From: CAZRXG01 sp964603985
GTDB taxonomy: Bacteria > Chloroflexota > Anaerolineae > Aggregatilineales > UBA3940
DNA length: 64,000 bases
NCBI GenBank assembly: GCA_964603985.1
Contig: CAZRXG010000004.1
Coordinates: 116,296-180,295, forward strand
Direction: 5' to 3'
Part shown: positions 15,881-23,227 of the stretch, in pieces
Numbering within the stretch: position 1 is the stretch's first letter
Layout: each line of letters opens with the position of its first letter
Notes under the pieces: model-generated
What the model was told of the DNA's origin: nothing
The model's database searches: none
The model's input: only the letters and a program-made list of their open reading frames with translations
Made by a program: the position numbers and the translations under genes

Positions 15881-16174
15881 TCAGGACGAGGTGGTCTGCA
15901 TCGCCCGCCGCTTGCGCGGTGAGGCCGGACGGATCGGGATCTCGGCGTGCAGCAGGCTCTCCCGGTCGTCGCTTTCCAGGCTGATCTCCACCTGCTCGCG
16001 GTCGAAGTCCACGTAACGGGCGATCACCTCCAGGATTTCGTCCTTCATCGCAGAGACCTGTGCCGGGGTCAGGTTGCTCCGGTCGTGCACCAGGACCAAC
16101 TGCAAGCGCTCTTTTGCGACCTGGCTGCTGGTAGGTTTACGCCCGCTGAACACACGCTCTAAGAGACTAGTCAT
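15881..16174 (-). CDS. minE: Cell division topological specificity factor MinE
   Basis: A 97-residue MinE. The anti-MinCD region is KERLQLVLVHDRSNLTPAQV (residues 21-40), and the dimerisation domain follows (MKDEILEVIARYVDFD, VEISLES). MinE drives MinD off the membrane by stimulating its ATPase, so that the MinCD inhibitor is cleared from mid-cell. The C-terminus is slightly long and basic. It is 47 bases downstream of minD, same strand. Confidence 0.92.
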   Translation of the reverse strand: MTSLLERVFSGRKPTSSQVAKERLQLVLVHDRSNLTPAQVSAMKDEILEVIARYVDFDREQVEISLESDDRESLLHAEIPIRPASPRKRRAMQTTSS

Positions 16175-16221
16175 AGGATCTGCTCCCGTTTCTCATCACT
16201 GCAACAACCCAGGCCACAAAC

Positions 16222-17127
16222 CTACACTTGATCCCCGGGACCGGCGCTGCTGGCAACCCTCTTACTTCCCTTCGGGGTGGGGCTGGCTTTGTCGGCGTTC
16301 TTCCTGTTACTGTCGCCGCTCTGTGGCTTGAAGCCGAGGATGCGCAGGATTCGCTGCATCAGACCGGCCTCTTCCTCCAGTTCCATGAACGGAACGTCTT
16401 CACCAAGCAGGCGGCGCCCGATGTTGTGGAACGCCTGACCGGCAGGCGACTCGTCGGCGGTCATGGCGACCGGCGTGCCACGGTTGGAGGAGACGAGGAT
16501 TGCCTCGTCTTCCGGGACCAGCCCGATCAGCCTGATCGCCAGGATGTCGATCACGTCCTCCGGGCTGAGCATATCACCGCGTTTGACCATCTCCGGCTTG
16601 ACGCGGTTGATGACCAGCCTGCCCGGCCCTTTCCCTTCGGCCTCGATCAGGCCGATGATGCGGTCGGCGTCACGCACCGAGGAGACCTCCGGGTTGGTGA
16701 TGATGATCACCTCGTCGGCGGGCGCAAGCGCGTTGCGGAAGCCGCGCTCGATACCGGCAGGCGAGTCGATCAAGATATAATCCACCAACGGGCGTAGCTC
16801 CGTGCAGATGCGAACCATGTCGCTGGGGCTGACCGCCGTCTTGTCACGGGTCTGCGCGGCGGGGACCAGGTACAGGTCTTCCTTCAGACGCTTGTCCTTG
16901 ATCATCGCCTGGCGCAGTTTGGCGCGTCCTTCGACGACATCCACCAGGTCGTAGACGATGCGGTTCTCCAGGCCCATGACGACATCCAGGTTACGCAGCC
17001 CGATGTCCGCGTCGATGCAGGCGACCTTTTTCCCCATCGCGGCCAAAGCGACCGCCAGGTTCGCGGTGGCCGTCGTCTTACCGACTCCCCCCTTGCCGGA
17101 CGTAATCGTAATGATACGAGCACTCAT
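16222..17127 (-). CDS. minD: Septum site-determining ATPase MinD
   Basis: A 301-residue deviant-Walker ATPase. The motif SGKGGVGKTT is at residues 10-19, and DADIGLRNLD and DSPAGIERGF are typical of MinD. ATP-bound MinD dimers bind the membrane and recruit MinC. The amphipathic targeting helix (GLMQRILRILGF) lies near residues 254-266, and unusually about 35 Ser/Lys/Pro-rich residues follow it. The start is ATG 17127 with AGGAAGG upstream. Lies between minC and minE in the same direction. Confidence 0.96.
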   Translation of the reverse strand: MSARIITITSGKGGVGKTTATANLAVALAAMGKKVACIDADIGLRNLDVVMGLENRIVYDLVDVVEGRAKLRQAMIKDKRLKEDLYLVPAAQTRDKTAVSPSDMVRICTELRPLVDYILIDSPAGIERGFRNALAPADEVIIITNPEVSSVRDADRIIGLIEAEGKGPGRLVINRVKPEMVKRGDMLSPEDVIDILAIRLIGLVPEDEAILVSSNRGTPVAMTADESPAGQAFHNIGRRLLGEDVPFMELEEEAGLMQRILRILGFKPQSGDSNRKNADKASPTPKGSKRVASSAGPGDQV

Positions 17128-17251
17128 GCTCACCTTCCTGACCATAGATGCGCTAGGTTGACATGTCCTATGCCAGAATCTACCTCTAAAGCCCCGACGA
17201 AGCGATCAGGCACCGCGTAAAACCGGTGAGTCTCGCTCAAGATTGGTTCGT

Positions 17252-17947
17252 CTAAGAGGCCCACTCTTCGGAAACGATCTGCCCCTCGTGCACAAACGCC
17301 ACTTCCGGGCGCGGGCGGGATTGCCCTTCATCCGGGACGATGACGACGTGGTTGGCGATCCGCAGTTGTGTGGGGCGCATATCCAGCGCGCACACCAACG
17401 CGTCCTCATCGCCGTTCGCGCCCGCGTGGACCGTCCCACGCAGCCGCCCCCACACCAGCACGTCTCCCCCGGCGATGATCTGTGCGCCGGGGTTGACATC
17501 GCCGATCACAACCACGTGCCCGACGTGCCGCACCACCCGGCCTGAGCGCAGTGTGTGCTTGATCAGCACGCCTGCGCTTCCGCGCTCGTCCGAGTCGATG
17601 GGCGGAAGCTCGCCGTCCGGTTCGAGATCAATGTCCGAAGGGGCTTCCTCCAGCTCGGTCTCAAGCTCCATCCGGCGCGCCGAGCGGACCGTCTCCGGGG
17701 ATTTGCCCAGCACGGCCCACAGCGTCACGTCGTGCTCGGCCAGTTTATCACGTAGCTTGCGTATGTGTTCGCGATCCAAGACCCGCTCTCCTACATCAAG
17801 CGCAACGCGCGCGCCCCGGAAGAATTCCTCTCGCACCTGGATGGTGCTCAGCAGCGCCGCCTCAACCTCAACCCAGGGTTGTGCGTTTCCCAGTGTAATG
17901 AGCAATCCATCCCGGATGCCTTTGATCGAAACGGCCAGCCTGTCCAC
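17252..17947 (-). CDS. minC: Septum site-determining protein MinC
   Basis: A 231-residue MinC. The N-terminal FtsZ-antagonist domain (1-100) starts DRLAVSIKGIRDGLLITLG; a charged linker (DIDLEPDGELPPIDSDERG) leads to the C-terminal beta-helix that binds MinD (GRVVRHVGHVVVIGDVNPGA, GGDVLVWGRLRGTVHAGANG). The chosen start is GTG 17947 with AGGAGA before it; GTG 17962 is possible. A TATACT -10 box lies upstream. First gene of minC-minD-minE, with 124 bases before minD. Confidence 0.93.
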   Translation of the reverse strand: MDRLAVSIKGIRDGLLITLGNAQPWVEVEAALLSTIQVREEFFRGARVALDVGERVLDREHIRKLRDKLAEHDVTLWAVLGKSPETVRSARRMELETELEEAPSDIDLEPDGELPPIDSDERGSAGVLIKHTLRSGRVVRHVGHVVVIGDVNPGAQIIAGGDVLVWGRLRGTVHAGANGDEDALVCALDMRPTQLRIANHVVIVPDEGQSRPRPEVAFVHEGQIVSEEWAS

Positions 17948-17976
17948 GCAGTCTCTCCTCACGTTAGAGCGATTTT

Positions 17977-17982
17977 AGTATA
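17977..17982 (-). promoter_or_regulatory. -10 element upstream of minC
   Basis: TATACT on the minus strand, 30 bases upstream of the minC start. No good -35 is found at 16-18 bases. Confidence 0.4.
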
Positions 17983-18025
17983 GTGGAGGGGACGACGCAA
18001 ACGCCCTACGGTCAGCCCAGGAGGC

Positions 18026-18232
18026 TCACAGCAGGGTTGCCTTTTTGCCCGGACGTGGATCATAGTTACTGGCAAACTGCTCCAGGGTGGTCCGCTCAAT
18101 CAGCCAGATGTTGGCAAACTTCCGTGCCGGGAGCTTGCCGGAACGGATCAATCGGCGCACGGATTCGGGATGAATGTTCAGACGCCTGGCTGCCTCAGCA
18201 ACGGTCACGTAATTCTCGAAGCTGTCACTCAC
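18026..18232 (-). CDS. Excisionase/MerR-type helix-turn-helix protein
   Basis: A 68-residue DNA-binding protein of the HTH_17/excisionase type: YVTVAEAARRLNIHPESVRR is the winged helix-turn-helix, followed by the wing RSGKLPARKFANIWLIERTTLEQF. The start is GTG 18232 with no strong ribosome binding site. A strong promoter and a palindromic region lie directly upstream, so autoregulation is likely. No integrase is near, so it is more likely a small regulator than a true excisionase. Confidence 0.85.
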   Translation of the reverse strand: MSDSFENYVTVAEAARRLNIHPESVRRLIRSGKLPARKFANIWLIERTTLEQFASNYDPRPGKKATLL

Positions 18233-18255
18233 GCTCTATCTTTTCCCGGGAGTTT

Positions 18256-18285
18256 CAATTGTTGAGTAATACAACACCACAATTG
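18256..18285. promoter_or_regulatory. Candidate operator of the HTH gene
   Basis: Two CAATTG palindromes (18256-18261 and 18280-18285), 24 bases apart, enclose a TGTTG-N7-CAACA inverted repeat (18260-18276). The block lies just downstream of the -10 box, over the transcribed leader, where a repressor would block initiation. Confidence 0.5.
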
Positions 18286-18288
18286 TGA

Positions 18289-18316
18289 AGTATAGACGAT
18301 TCAGGTTTCCTGTCAA
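18289..18316 (-). promoter_or_regulatory. Sigma-70 promoter of the HTH gene
   Basis: Perfect TTGACA (18316-18311), 16-base spacer and TATACT (18294-18289) on the minus strand, 57 bases upstream of the start. Confidence 0.8.
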
Positions 18317-18585
18317 GCTACAAAGGGAATTTTTAAGCAATTGGGCCAAGGCTCAAATAGCACAGAGCCGTCGATGGCGATCTGTAGCCCTGGCGATACC
18401 CCGAATGACAGGCCGGGGGCTCAATAGCGCCAGATTCGAGTTATGGTAAAATACCCAAATACAGGGAACCTGGAACCGGAAGCCCGGCAAATCAAAACCT
18501 TCCGCCGTCACCGACCCTGAACCTGCTGCCGGGACAACGACCTTAATTCACCGATGGCGCAGCGCTTCACAGGGTGGGCAGACGG
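18317..18585. other. Intergenic stretch between the HTH gene and the GT-C-like gene
   Basis: With the promoter block this makes a 353-base divergent gap. TAAAAT at 18447-18452, preceded by TGG, could be an extended -10 for the rightward gene. Nothing else is seen. Confidence 0.45.
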
Positions 18586-19863
18586 ATGTCTGTGAAAGAG
18601 GTTCGCGAGGATAAGAGCACGGGTCGTGCCGGTCGGGTTGTATCCCGGTGGCGCGGCCTCACGTCGCCGGATGGCCTGCAACGCAGGCTGGCGCTTTTAA
18701 CGCTCGCTCGCTGCGGGCTGGTGCTGCTTTTCCTGCTGAACATTCTCCCGCTCAGGCTTCGCGACGGCTGGTTTCTGTACCACGAAGCGGGGGAGGAGCA
18801 CATCTTTGCGCTGGCCGATTCCCTCGCCTGGGGTCCCCCCCGGCCATCCCCCATGAGCATCGCGCAGCCGCTGGTCATGCTCCCCTGGATACGCTTACTC
18901 AAGCCCGACCGCTTCGCCGATGTGATCGTCCCGCTCGCCCTGATCAACGGCCTGCTGCTGGGCGGCCTGTCGGTGCCGGTGATAGGGGGCGTGGCCCGTC
19001 ACACCCTGGGCAGCGACCGGGTGGCGGTCTGGGCTGCGGCGGTGTGGGCTTTTCTGCCGCTGCTGGCCTACTGCGGCTTCTTCTGGCATACGTCGCCGGG
19101 TCCGGAGATCGTGCGCAGCACGGCGGTGCCGCGACTGGGCTGGTTGGATGGCCTGACGGACGGCCCGGCGATCTTCTTCTCGCTGCTGGCGATCCTGCTG
19201 CTGGCGCGGATCGCCGCCCGCCCGGAGCGTGCGACGTTCCGGCAGATGGCGGGCGTTGGCGTGACGGCGGGCGTGGCGGTGATGTACCGGATACAGATGG
19301 CACCGATGATGGTGTTTCTGGCAGGCTGCGCGCTGCTGGCGCACGGCTGGCGCGCGCTTGCAGCCTTGTGCGGCGCAGCGCTGATCGTGTACCTGCCCCA
19401 GGTCTGGTACAACCAGGTGATCTACGGGCTTCCGCTTACGGTGGGCTACACCTCGTTTGGCGATATGGGAACGTGGGGCGGGACTCTCGACCGCCCGCTC
19501 GCCGATATTCTGAGCAGTTTACCTTTCAGCCGGGATAACCTGGTTATTTTGTGGAATTACACCATCGGGCGGAACCTCTGGTTGGCCGTCCCATTGGTGT
19601 TGATGTTGATCGCAGGCGCACACGTCGTGAGGGCGCTGTGGGTGCGGCAGGGATGGAAGCCGGTCGCTCTGTTGATCGGCGCGCCGCTAAGCTACCTGGG
19701 GCCGATGGTTGCGACCGAATCTTTCCGCTACGACATAGCACGCTTTATGCTGCCGGTTGTTCCCTTTATGGTCATCGCGTGCGTGCTGGCGGTCGATACG
19801 GCGCTACGGCAGCTACCGGTGCCCCAGGTTGGCCGCGATCATCCGCGCAGCGGCACCCTCTAA
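18586..19863 (+). CDS. Polytopic membrane protein, GT-C glycosyltransferase-like
   Basis: A 425-residue protein with about nine to ten hydrophobic segments after a basic N-terminus. A large extracytoplasmic loop after helix 1 (FLYHEAGEEHIFALADSLAW) and later GRNLWLAVPLVLM and ATESFRYDIARFMLPVVPF resemble the lipid-linked-sugar glycosyltransferases of the PMT/ArnT/GT-C class. The acidic pair (EAGEEH) could mimic the catalytic Asp/Glu of that loop, but it is not a clear DXD/EXD. It may glycosylate an exported product such as the neighbouring Cys-rich protein, which is inference. The start is ATG 18586. Confidence 0.6.
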   Translation: MSVKEVREDKSTGRAGRVVSRWRGLTSPDGLQRRLALLTLARCGLVLLFLLNILPLRLRDGWFLYHEAGEEHIFALADSLAWGPPRPSPMSIAQPLVMLPWIRLLKPDRFADVIVPLALINGLLLGGLSVPVIGGVARHTLGSDRVAVWAAAVWAFLPLLAYCGFFWHTSPGPEIVRSTAVPRLGWLDGLTDGPAIFFSLLAILLLARIAARPERATFRQMAGVGVTAGVAVMYRIQMAPMMVFLAGCALLAHGWRALAALCGAALIVYLPQVWYNQVIYGLPLTVGYTSFGDMGTWGGTLDRPLADILSSLPFSRDNLVILWNYTIGRNLWLAVPLVLMLIAGAHVVRALWVRQGWKPVALLIGAPLSYLGPMVATESFRYDIARFMLPVVPFMVIACVLAVDTALRQLPVPQVGRDHPRSGTL

Positions 19864-19961
19864 TGTGGGCAGGAGGGATAGCCGGGAAAGTGTAACTGGA
19901 TTGCTCACTTTGAACGTTCGGGGCTTATTGATGTTGGTTGTGTGAAGTAAGGAGAGGAATC

Positions 19962-21173
19962 ATGACGACGATCACCAAGGGCCGTGAAAGGCGGCGGCCC
20001 GCCGTTATATGGGAACAGGAGGGACACCTCCGGCTGGAGAGCAACTGGTGGTATGCGCTTCTGCTGCTTGTAGGAGTAGTGAGCGGCATTTTACTGTTTG
20101 CTATGATGGGCTTTGAGCCAACGCCCGTCTGCGATGCGGGCGGTGACTGTGTGCCGGGCCTGGTTTACAAGCATAAAAAGACAACGGAAGAACCCACGGA
20201 AGAGTCCGACGGTGGTTGGGTGTGCGGCAACGGCATCTGCGAATCCGATAAGGGCGAGGGTGTGTGGAACTGCTCACAGGACTGTAGCTGGTGCGGCGAT
20301 AGGGTCTGCCGACCGGAGGAGGTCGATACCTGCCCGGAAGACTGCCCGGTTGAGGTCACGTGCGGGGATGGCATCTGTAGCGCGTTTGAGAATTACGAGA
20401 ACTGCCCGAAGGACTGCCCCCCACCTGAGCCAACCGAGGAGCCGACCGAAGAGCCGACCGAGGAGCCAACCGAGCCTCCTTCCCAGCCGATCCCCACCGA
20501 GGAGACGACCAGAGAACTGACCGAGGAACCGACCGAGGAGACGACCAGAGAACCCACCGAGGAACCGACCGAGGAGACGACCAGAGAACCCACCGAGGAA
20601 CCGACCGAGGAGACGACCAGAGAACCCACCGAGGAGCCAACCGAAGAACCCACCGAGGAGCCCTGCCGCATCGTGGGGGCTAACGCGATAGCGCCCAGCG
20701 TGGTGGGCCTGGCATCAGAGGCCAGCCGGAGCAACCGGTCTTCCGCGGCTGGCAGGGACAACGCGCCGGAGATCTGGGTGATCTGCGACCGGCAGCCCGA
20801 TGAGGTCTGCCTGCCCGCCGTCGGCATCACGAAGGATGACCTGTCGAACGTCTGGCTGCTGGACTGCGGCAATGCCACAACGGCAGACGAGTGCCGCCGC
20901 TTCTCCGCCGCCGAACTGCGTAGCGGGCAGGTGTGCTTCGCGATCGGCACGGAAGGCTCCGGTGAAAGCCCGGACAAGTTCAACTGCTCCGAGGGGTGCG
21001 CTCTGTCCCCCCCGCAGCAGCCGGGCACGGCGAGCTTCGTGATCCCGCTGCTCATCATCATCATGTTCCTGGCAGCGGTCGTCCTGATTGTCGTCCTGCT
21101 GGTGATGCGCAGGCGTCAGGAAGGGCCGAAGGAGGAACCACTCGACATGTCTGGCCTGGGTGGACCCATGTAG
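19962..21173 (+). CDS. Cys-rich surface protein with CGxGIC modules and TPE-rich repeats
   Basis: A 403-residue membrane-anchored protein. Helix 1 is near 29-49. Three Cys modules follow, each CGxxxC...C..DC: residues 88-108 (CGNGIC), 111-128 (CGDRVC) and 134-152 (CGDGIC). They resemble CGDGxCxxxENxxxCPxDC modules of exported proteins. A Thr/Pro/Glu-rich stalk (about 155-238) is coded by 36-bp repeats, then a globular part with six further Cys, a C-terminal helix (about 359-382) and a basic tail RRRQEG. ATG 19962 has AAGGAGAGG. Both helices could place the Cys-rich part outside the cell. The function is unknown. Confidence 0.75.
   Translation: MTTITKGRERRRPAVIWEQEGHLRLESNWWYALLLLVGVVSGILLFAMMGFEPTPVCDAGGDCVPGLVYKHKKTTEEPTEESDGGWVCGNGICESDKGEGVWNCSQDCSWCGDRVCRPEEVDTCPEDCPVEVTCGDGICSAFENYENCPKDCPPPEPTEEPTEEPTEEPTEPPSQPIPTEETTRELTEEPTEETTREPTEEPTEETTREPTEEPTEETTREPTEEPTEEPTEEPCRIVGANAIAPSVVGLASEASRSNRSSAAGRDNAPEIWVICDRQPDEVCLPAVGITKDDLSNVWLLDCGNATTADECRRFSAAELRSGQVCFAIGTEGSGESPDKFNCSEGCALSPPQQPGTASFVIPLLIIIMFLAAVVLIVVLLVMRRRQEGPKEEPLDMSGLGGPM
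20499..20642 (+). repeat. Four tandem 36-bp coding repeats
   Basis: Units start at 20499, 20535, 20571 and 20607 and encode a 12-residue Glu/Thr/Pro/Arg unit. Units 2 and 3 are identical and the others differ by a few bases. Copy number can be expected to vary between strains. Confidence 0.9.
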
Positions 21174-21200
21174 CGTAGGCCGGATCGGAAACGTTCGCGA

Positions 21201-21233
21201 AAAGCGGGTCTGCGAGGGGCAGGCCCGCTTTGG
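21201..21233 (+). terminator. Terminator after the Cys-rich protein gene
   Basis: AAAGCGGGTCTGC (21201-21213) pairs with GCAGGCCCGCTTT (21219-21231) with one G-T pair and a five-base loop. The T-run is short. Confidence 0.6.
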
Positions 21234-21328
21234 CGTTCAGCCCTCGGACTAAGAAGCCGTTTGGAAAATCAAGGTGATGCGTGAGGCCGGGCTAAGCGAC
21301 GGGCCATAACATCGGATCGATTCCTGGC

Positions 21329-21358
21329 TTGACTATCTGTAACGTATGCCTTTATAAT
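21329..21358 (+). promoter_or_regulatory. Near-consensus sigma-70 promoter
   Basis: TTGACT (21329-21334), 18 bases, TATAAT (21353-21358). It is well placed for the mini-ORF at 21382 and the lipoprotein gene at 21655. Confidence 0.85.
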
Positions 21359-21381
21359 CGCTGTGGAAGGTAAGTTAGAGG

Positions 21382-21447
21382 ATGGGGAAAAGCTCAGGTG
21401 AGGAGCGACGAGACAAAATACCTGGATTCACTACCTCAAGGAATTGA
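21382..21447 (+). CDS. Possible 21-residue leader peptide
   Basis: ATG 21382 is 23 bases after a TATAAT box and has TTAGAGG just upstream. The frame codes 21 residues, basic and charged in the middle (GEERRDK), and stops at 21447. It could be a leader peptide, or chance. No codon run suggests amino-acid attenuation. Confidence 0.3.
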   Translation: MGKSSGEERRDKIPGFTTSRN

Positions 21448-21654
21448 CCCGCCCTGATACATTTTCTCGCAACACAAACCCACCCCCCAATTCGAGCGCC
21501 TTTGCCAAAACGAGACTAAAAGTGCAGTTGAAGTGCCCCCCTCGCTCCTCTCTAGACAACCAGGATAAACCTTGATAAGGCGATTTTGGGAGCAGCTTTT
21601 GATGCTCCTTCTATTTATGTTATGGAGCGCATGGACCATCGAGGGGGAAAAGCC

Positions 21655-22287
21655 ATGGGTAAAACCACACAACATACTGAAGTAGTGGAAGTGCACAGCG
21701 CTTCCAGGGGGAGTCTGCCGTGCCGTAAACCAGGGATGATCCTGGTATTTTTGGTCCTGCTCTTGCCTGCCTGTGGCGGGCCGACAGGCCCTCTTGCTAC
21801 ATCCACGCCGGCACCCACCGACACACCAGAACCGGTTATGCTCAGCGAAAAGCAACTTGAGGATATTGTCAACGGCTGTAACAATTCACATCTAGTCGCT
21901 GACCAGGAACTGGCTGATGCGTATGCAGCAACACAAAAAACGGCGGCGGGAGAGGTTGCCTCCCGTACAGCCGGATTCCGCAATTTTATCAGCGGTTCTG
22001 CCACCGCGTGTCGTGTGATTGTATTTGACTCCGTCAGTACTGCCAACCTGTATTTCTCATCCCAATCCGGTATGTCAGACATCACTGAAGGGAACATGTT
22101 CTACTTTCCCGCTGATGCCCTCGTCTGCCAGACCTACGAAGATGGGGTGACAGTTGTCGCGTTTCGCCGTCAAAACGTTGTGGGCTTCATTGTTCAGGGG
22201 AAAATAGAGGAGGAAGGAGGAAGTATCGTCATGGCCGCGAGTGCAGCCAAGGCCATGAATGAGGTCATGGAACTACACGTCCCTTAA
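21655..22287 (+). CDS. Exported lipoprotein of unknown function
   Basis: A 210-residue lipoprotein. A basic n-region leads to MILVFLVLLLPAC with a lipobox (LPAC) and modified Cys40, then a Thr/Pro-rich linker (ATSTPAPTDTPEP). The mature domain has two more Cys (NGCNNSH and TACRVIVF) that could pair, and a third in ALVCQTYED. The start is ATG 21655 with GAGGGGG; an in-frame ATG at 21736 would give a shorter signal. The ligand is unknown. Confidence 0.75.
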   Translation: MGKTTQHTEVVEVHSASRGSLPCRKPGMILVFLVLLLPACGGPTGPLATSTPAPTDTPEPVMLSEKQLEDIVNGCNNSHLVADQELADAYAATQKTAAGEVASRTAGFRNFISGSATACRVIVFDSVSTANLYFSSQSGMSDITEGNMFYFPADALVCQTYEDGVTVVAFRRQNVVGFIVQGKIEEEGGSIVMAASAAKAMNEVMELHVP

Positions 22288-22387
22288 CCGGTCGACTCAG
22301 GTGTGTGCTCTGCAATCTTGCCCCTGTATGAGGCAGGTACTCTACTGCAAAGCGTGAATAAGGGCGTATAAACCGGCCCGTGCCGGG

Positions 22388-23227
22388 TCAGGCGGCGACG
22401 ATCTTGAGCTTCCCGTCCTGCTCGGCCAGCCGCCCGACCGGTATGTGGGGGTCGTGGACGAAGAGCAGCAGGGCATCTTTTTGCAGCGCCCAACGCTGCC
22501 AGGTGCGCTTGGTCTCCAGCGTGACCAGCGGCTCGACATCGAAGGCCGTCATCCAGGCCAGCCGGGCAAACTGCACGGCCATCGTGGCGAGGTCGGAGGG
22601 GTAGAGCGCCGCCTGGCCGTCCCGCTCGAAGACGATGCTCTGGTGCCCGCGCGTGTGGCCCGGCGTGACCACGCAGCGCATACCCGGCACGACCTCGGTC
22701 TCGCCGTCGAGCAGGCGCATCTGCCCCGAACGGTACAGCGGCGCGAAGTTGTCCGCGAAGTAGGTGCCGCGCGTGCGCTCGTTGGGGAAGGCGGCGTCGG
22801 CGTATTCGAGGCGTTGGACCCAGTACTCGGCGTTGGGGAAGGTGGGCACGACCCGGTCGCCGTCGAAGCGGGTGTTGCCGCCGCAGTGGTCGGCGTGGAG
22901 ATGGGTGTTGATCACCAGGTCAACGCCCCCCGGCTGCACGCCCAGCCGCGCCAGTCCCTCGACCAGATCACCCTGCGGGCGCTCCAGGCTGTAGCGGGCG
23001 ATCTGCTCGCTGGTCAGCCGGGTGCCCAGCCCGGTCTCGACGACGATGATCCGGCCCACCGCCCGCACCAGCAGGCAGCGGTGATCCGTCACAATCTGGG
23101 ATTGGTCGTCCGGTTCAATGATGCGTGACCACAGCGCGCGCGGCACCAGGCCGAACACGCCTCCTGGGTCGGACATGATGCGGCCGTCGCTGATGAGGTC
23201 GATCTCGATGTCGCCGATCCTGATCAT
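22388..23227 (-). CDS. MBL-fold metallo-hydrolase
   Basis: A 279-residue metallo-beta-lactamase-fold protein. The metal site is THLHADHCGG (HxHxDH), with GHTRGHQS supplying a further His and YPSDLA the bridging Asp; a late VHDPH gives the last His. This is a two-metal site like that of AHL lactonase/glyoxalase-type hydrolases. It starts at the base after the purA stop, so both are translated from one mRNA. The substrate cannot be read from the sequence. Confidence 0.9.
   Translation of the reverse strand: MIRIGDIEIDLISDGRIMSDPGGVFGLVPRALWSRIIEPDDQSQIVTDHRCLLVRAVGRIIVVETGLGTRLTSEQIARYSLERPQGDLVEGLARLGVQPGGVDLVINTHLHADHCGGNTRFDGDRVVPTFPNAEYWVQRLEYADAAFPNERTRGTYFADNFAPLYRSGQMRLLDGETEVVPGMRCVVTPGHTRGHQSIVFERDGQAALYPSDLATMAVQFARLAWMTAFDVEPLVTLETKRTWQRWALQKDALLLFVHDPHIPVGRLAEQDGKLKIVAA

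Larger units (their letters stand above)
21234..21654. other. Long leader region of the lipoprotein gene
   Basis: About 420 bases with no convincing protein gene except a 21-codon mini-ORF at 21382. It holds a near-consensus promoter and about 290 transcribed bases before the lipoprotein start. No ribo-regulator motif that I know is recognisable. Confidence 0.5.

Noticed and set aside
18026..18232. Phage or integron excisionase
   Set aside because: No integrase, att site or other phage gene is nearby; a stand-alone regulator is simpler.
20499..20642. CRISPR-like regular repeat
   Set aside because: The units abut with no spacers and are in frame with a protein; it is a coding tandem repeat.
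20393..21064. A minus-strand frame coding Val-Gly-Ser-Ser repeats
   Set aside because: It is the antisense reading of the 36-bp TPE repeats in the Cys-rich protein gene.
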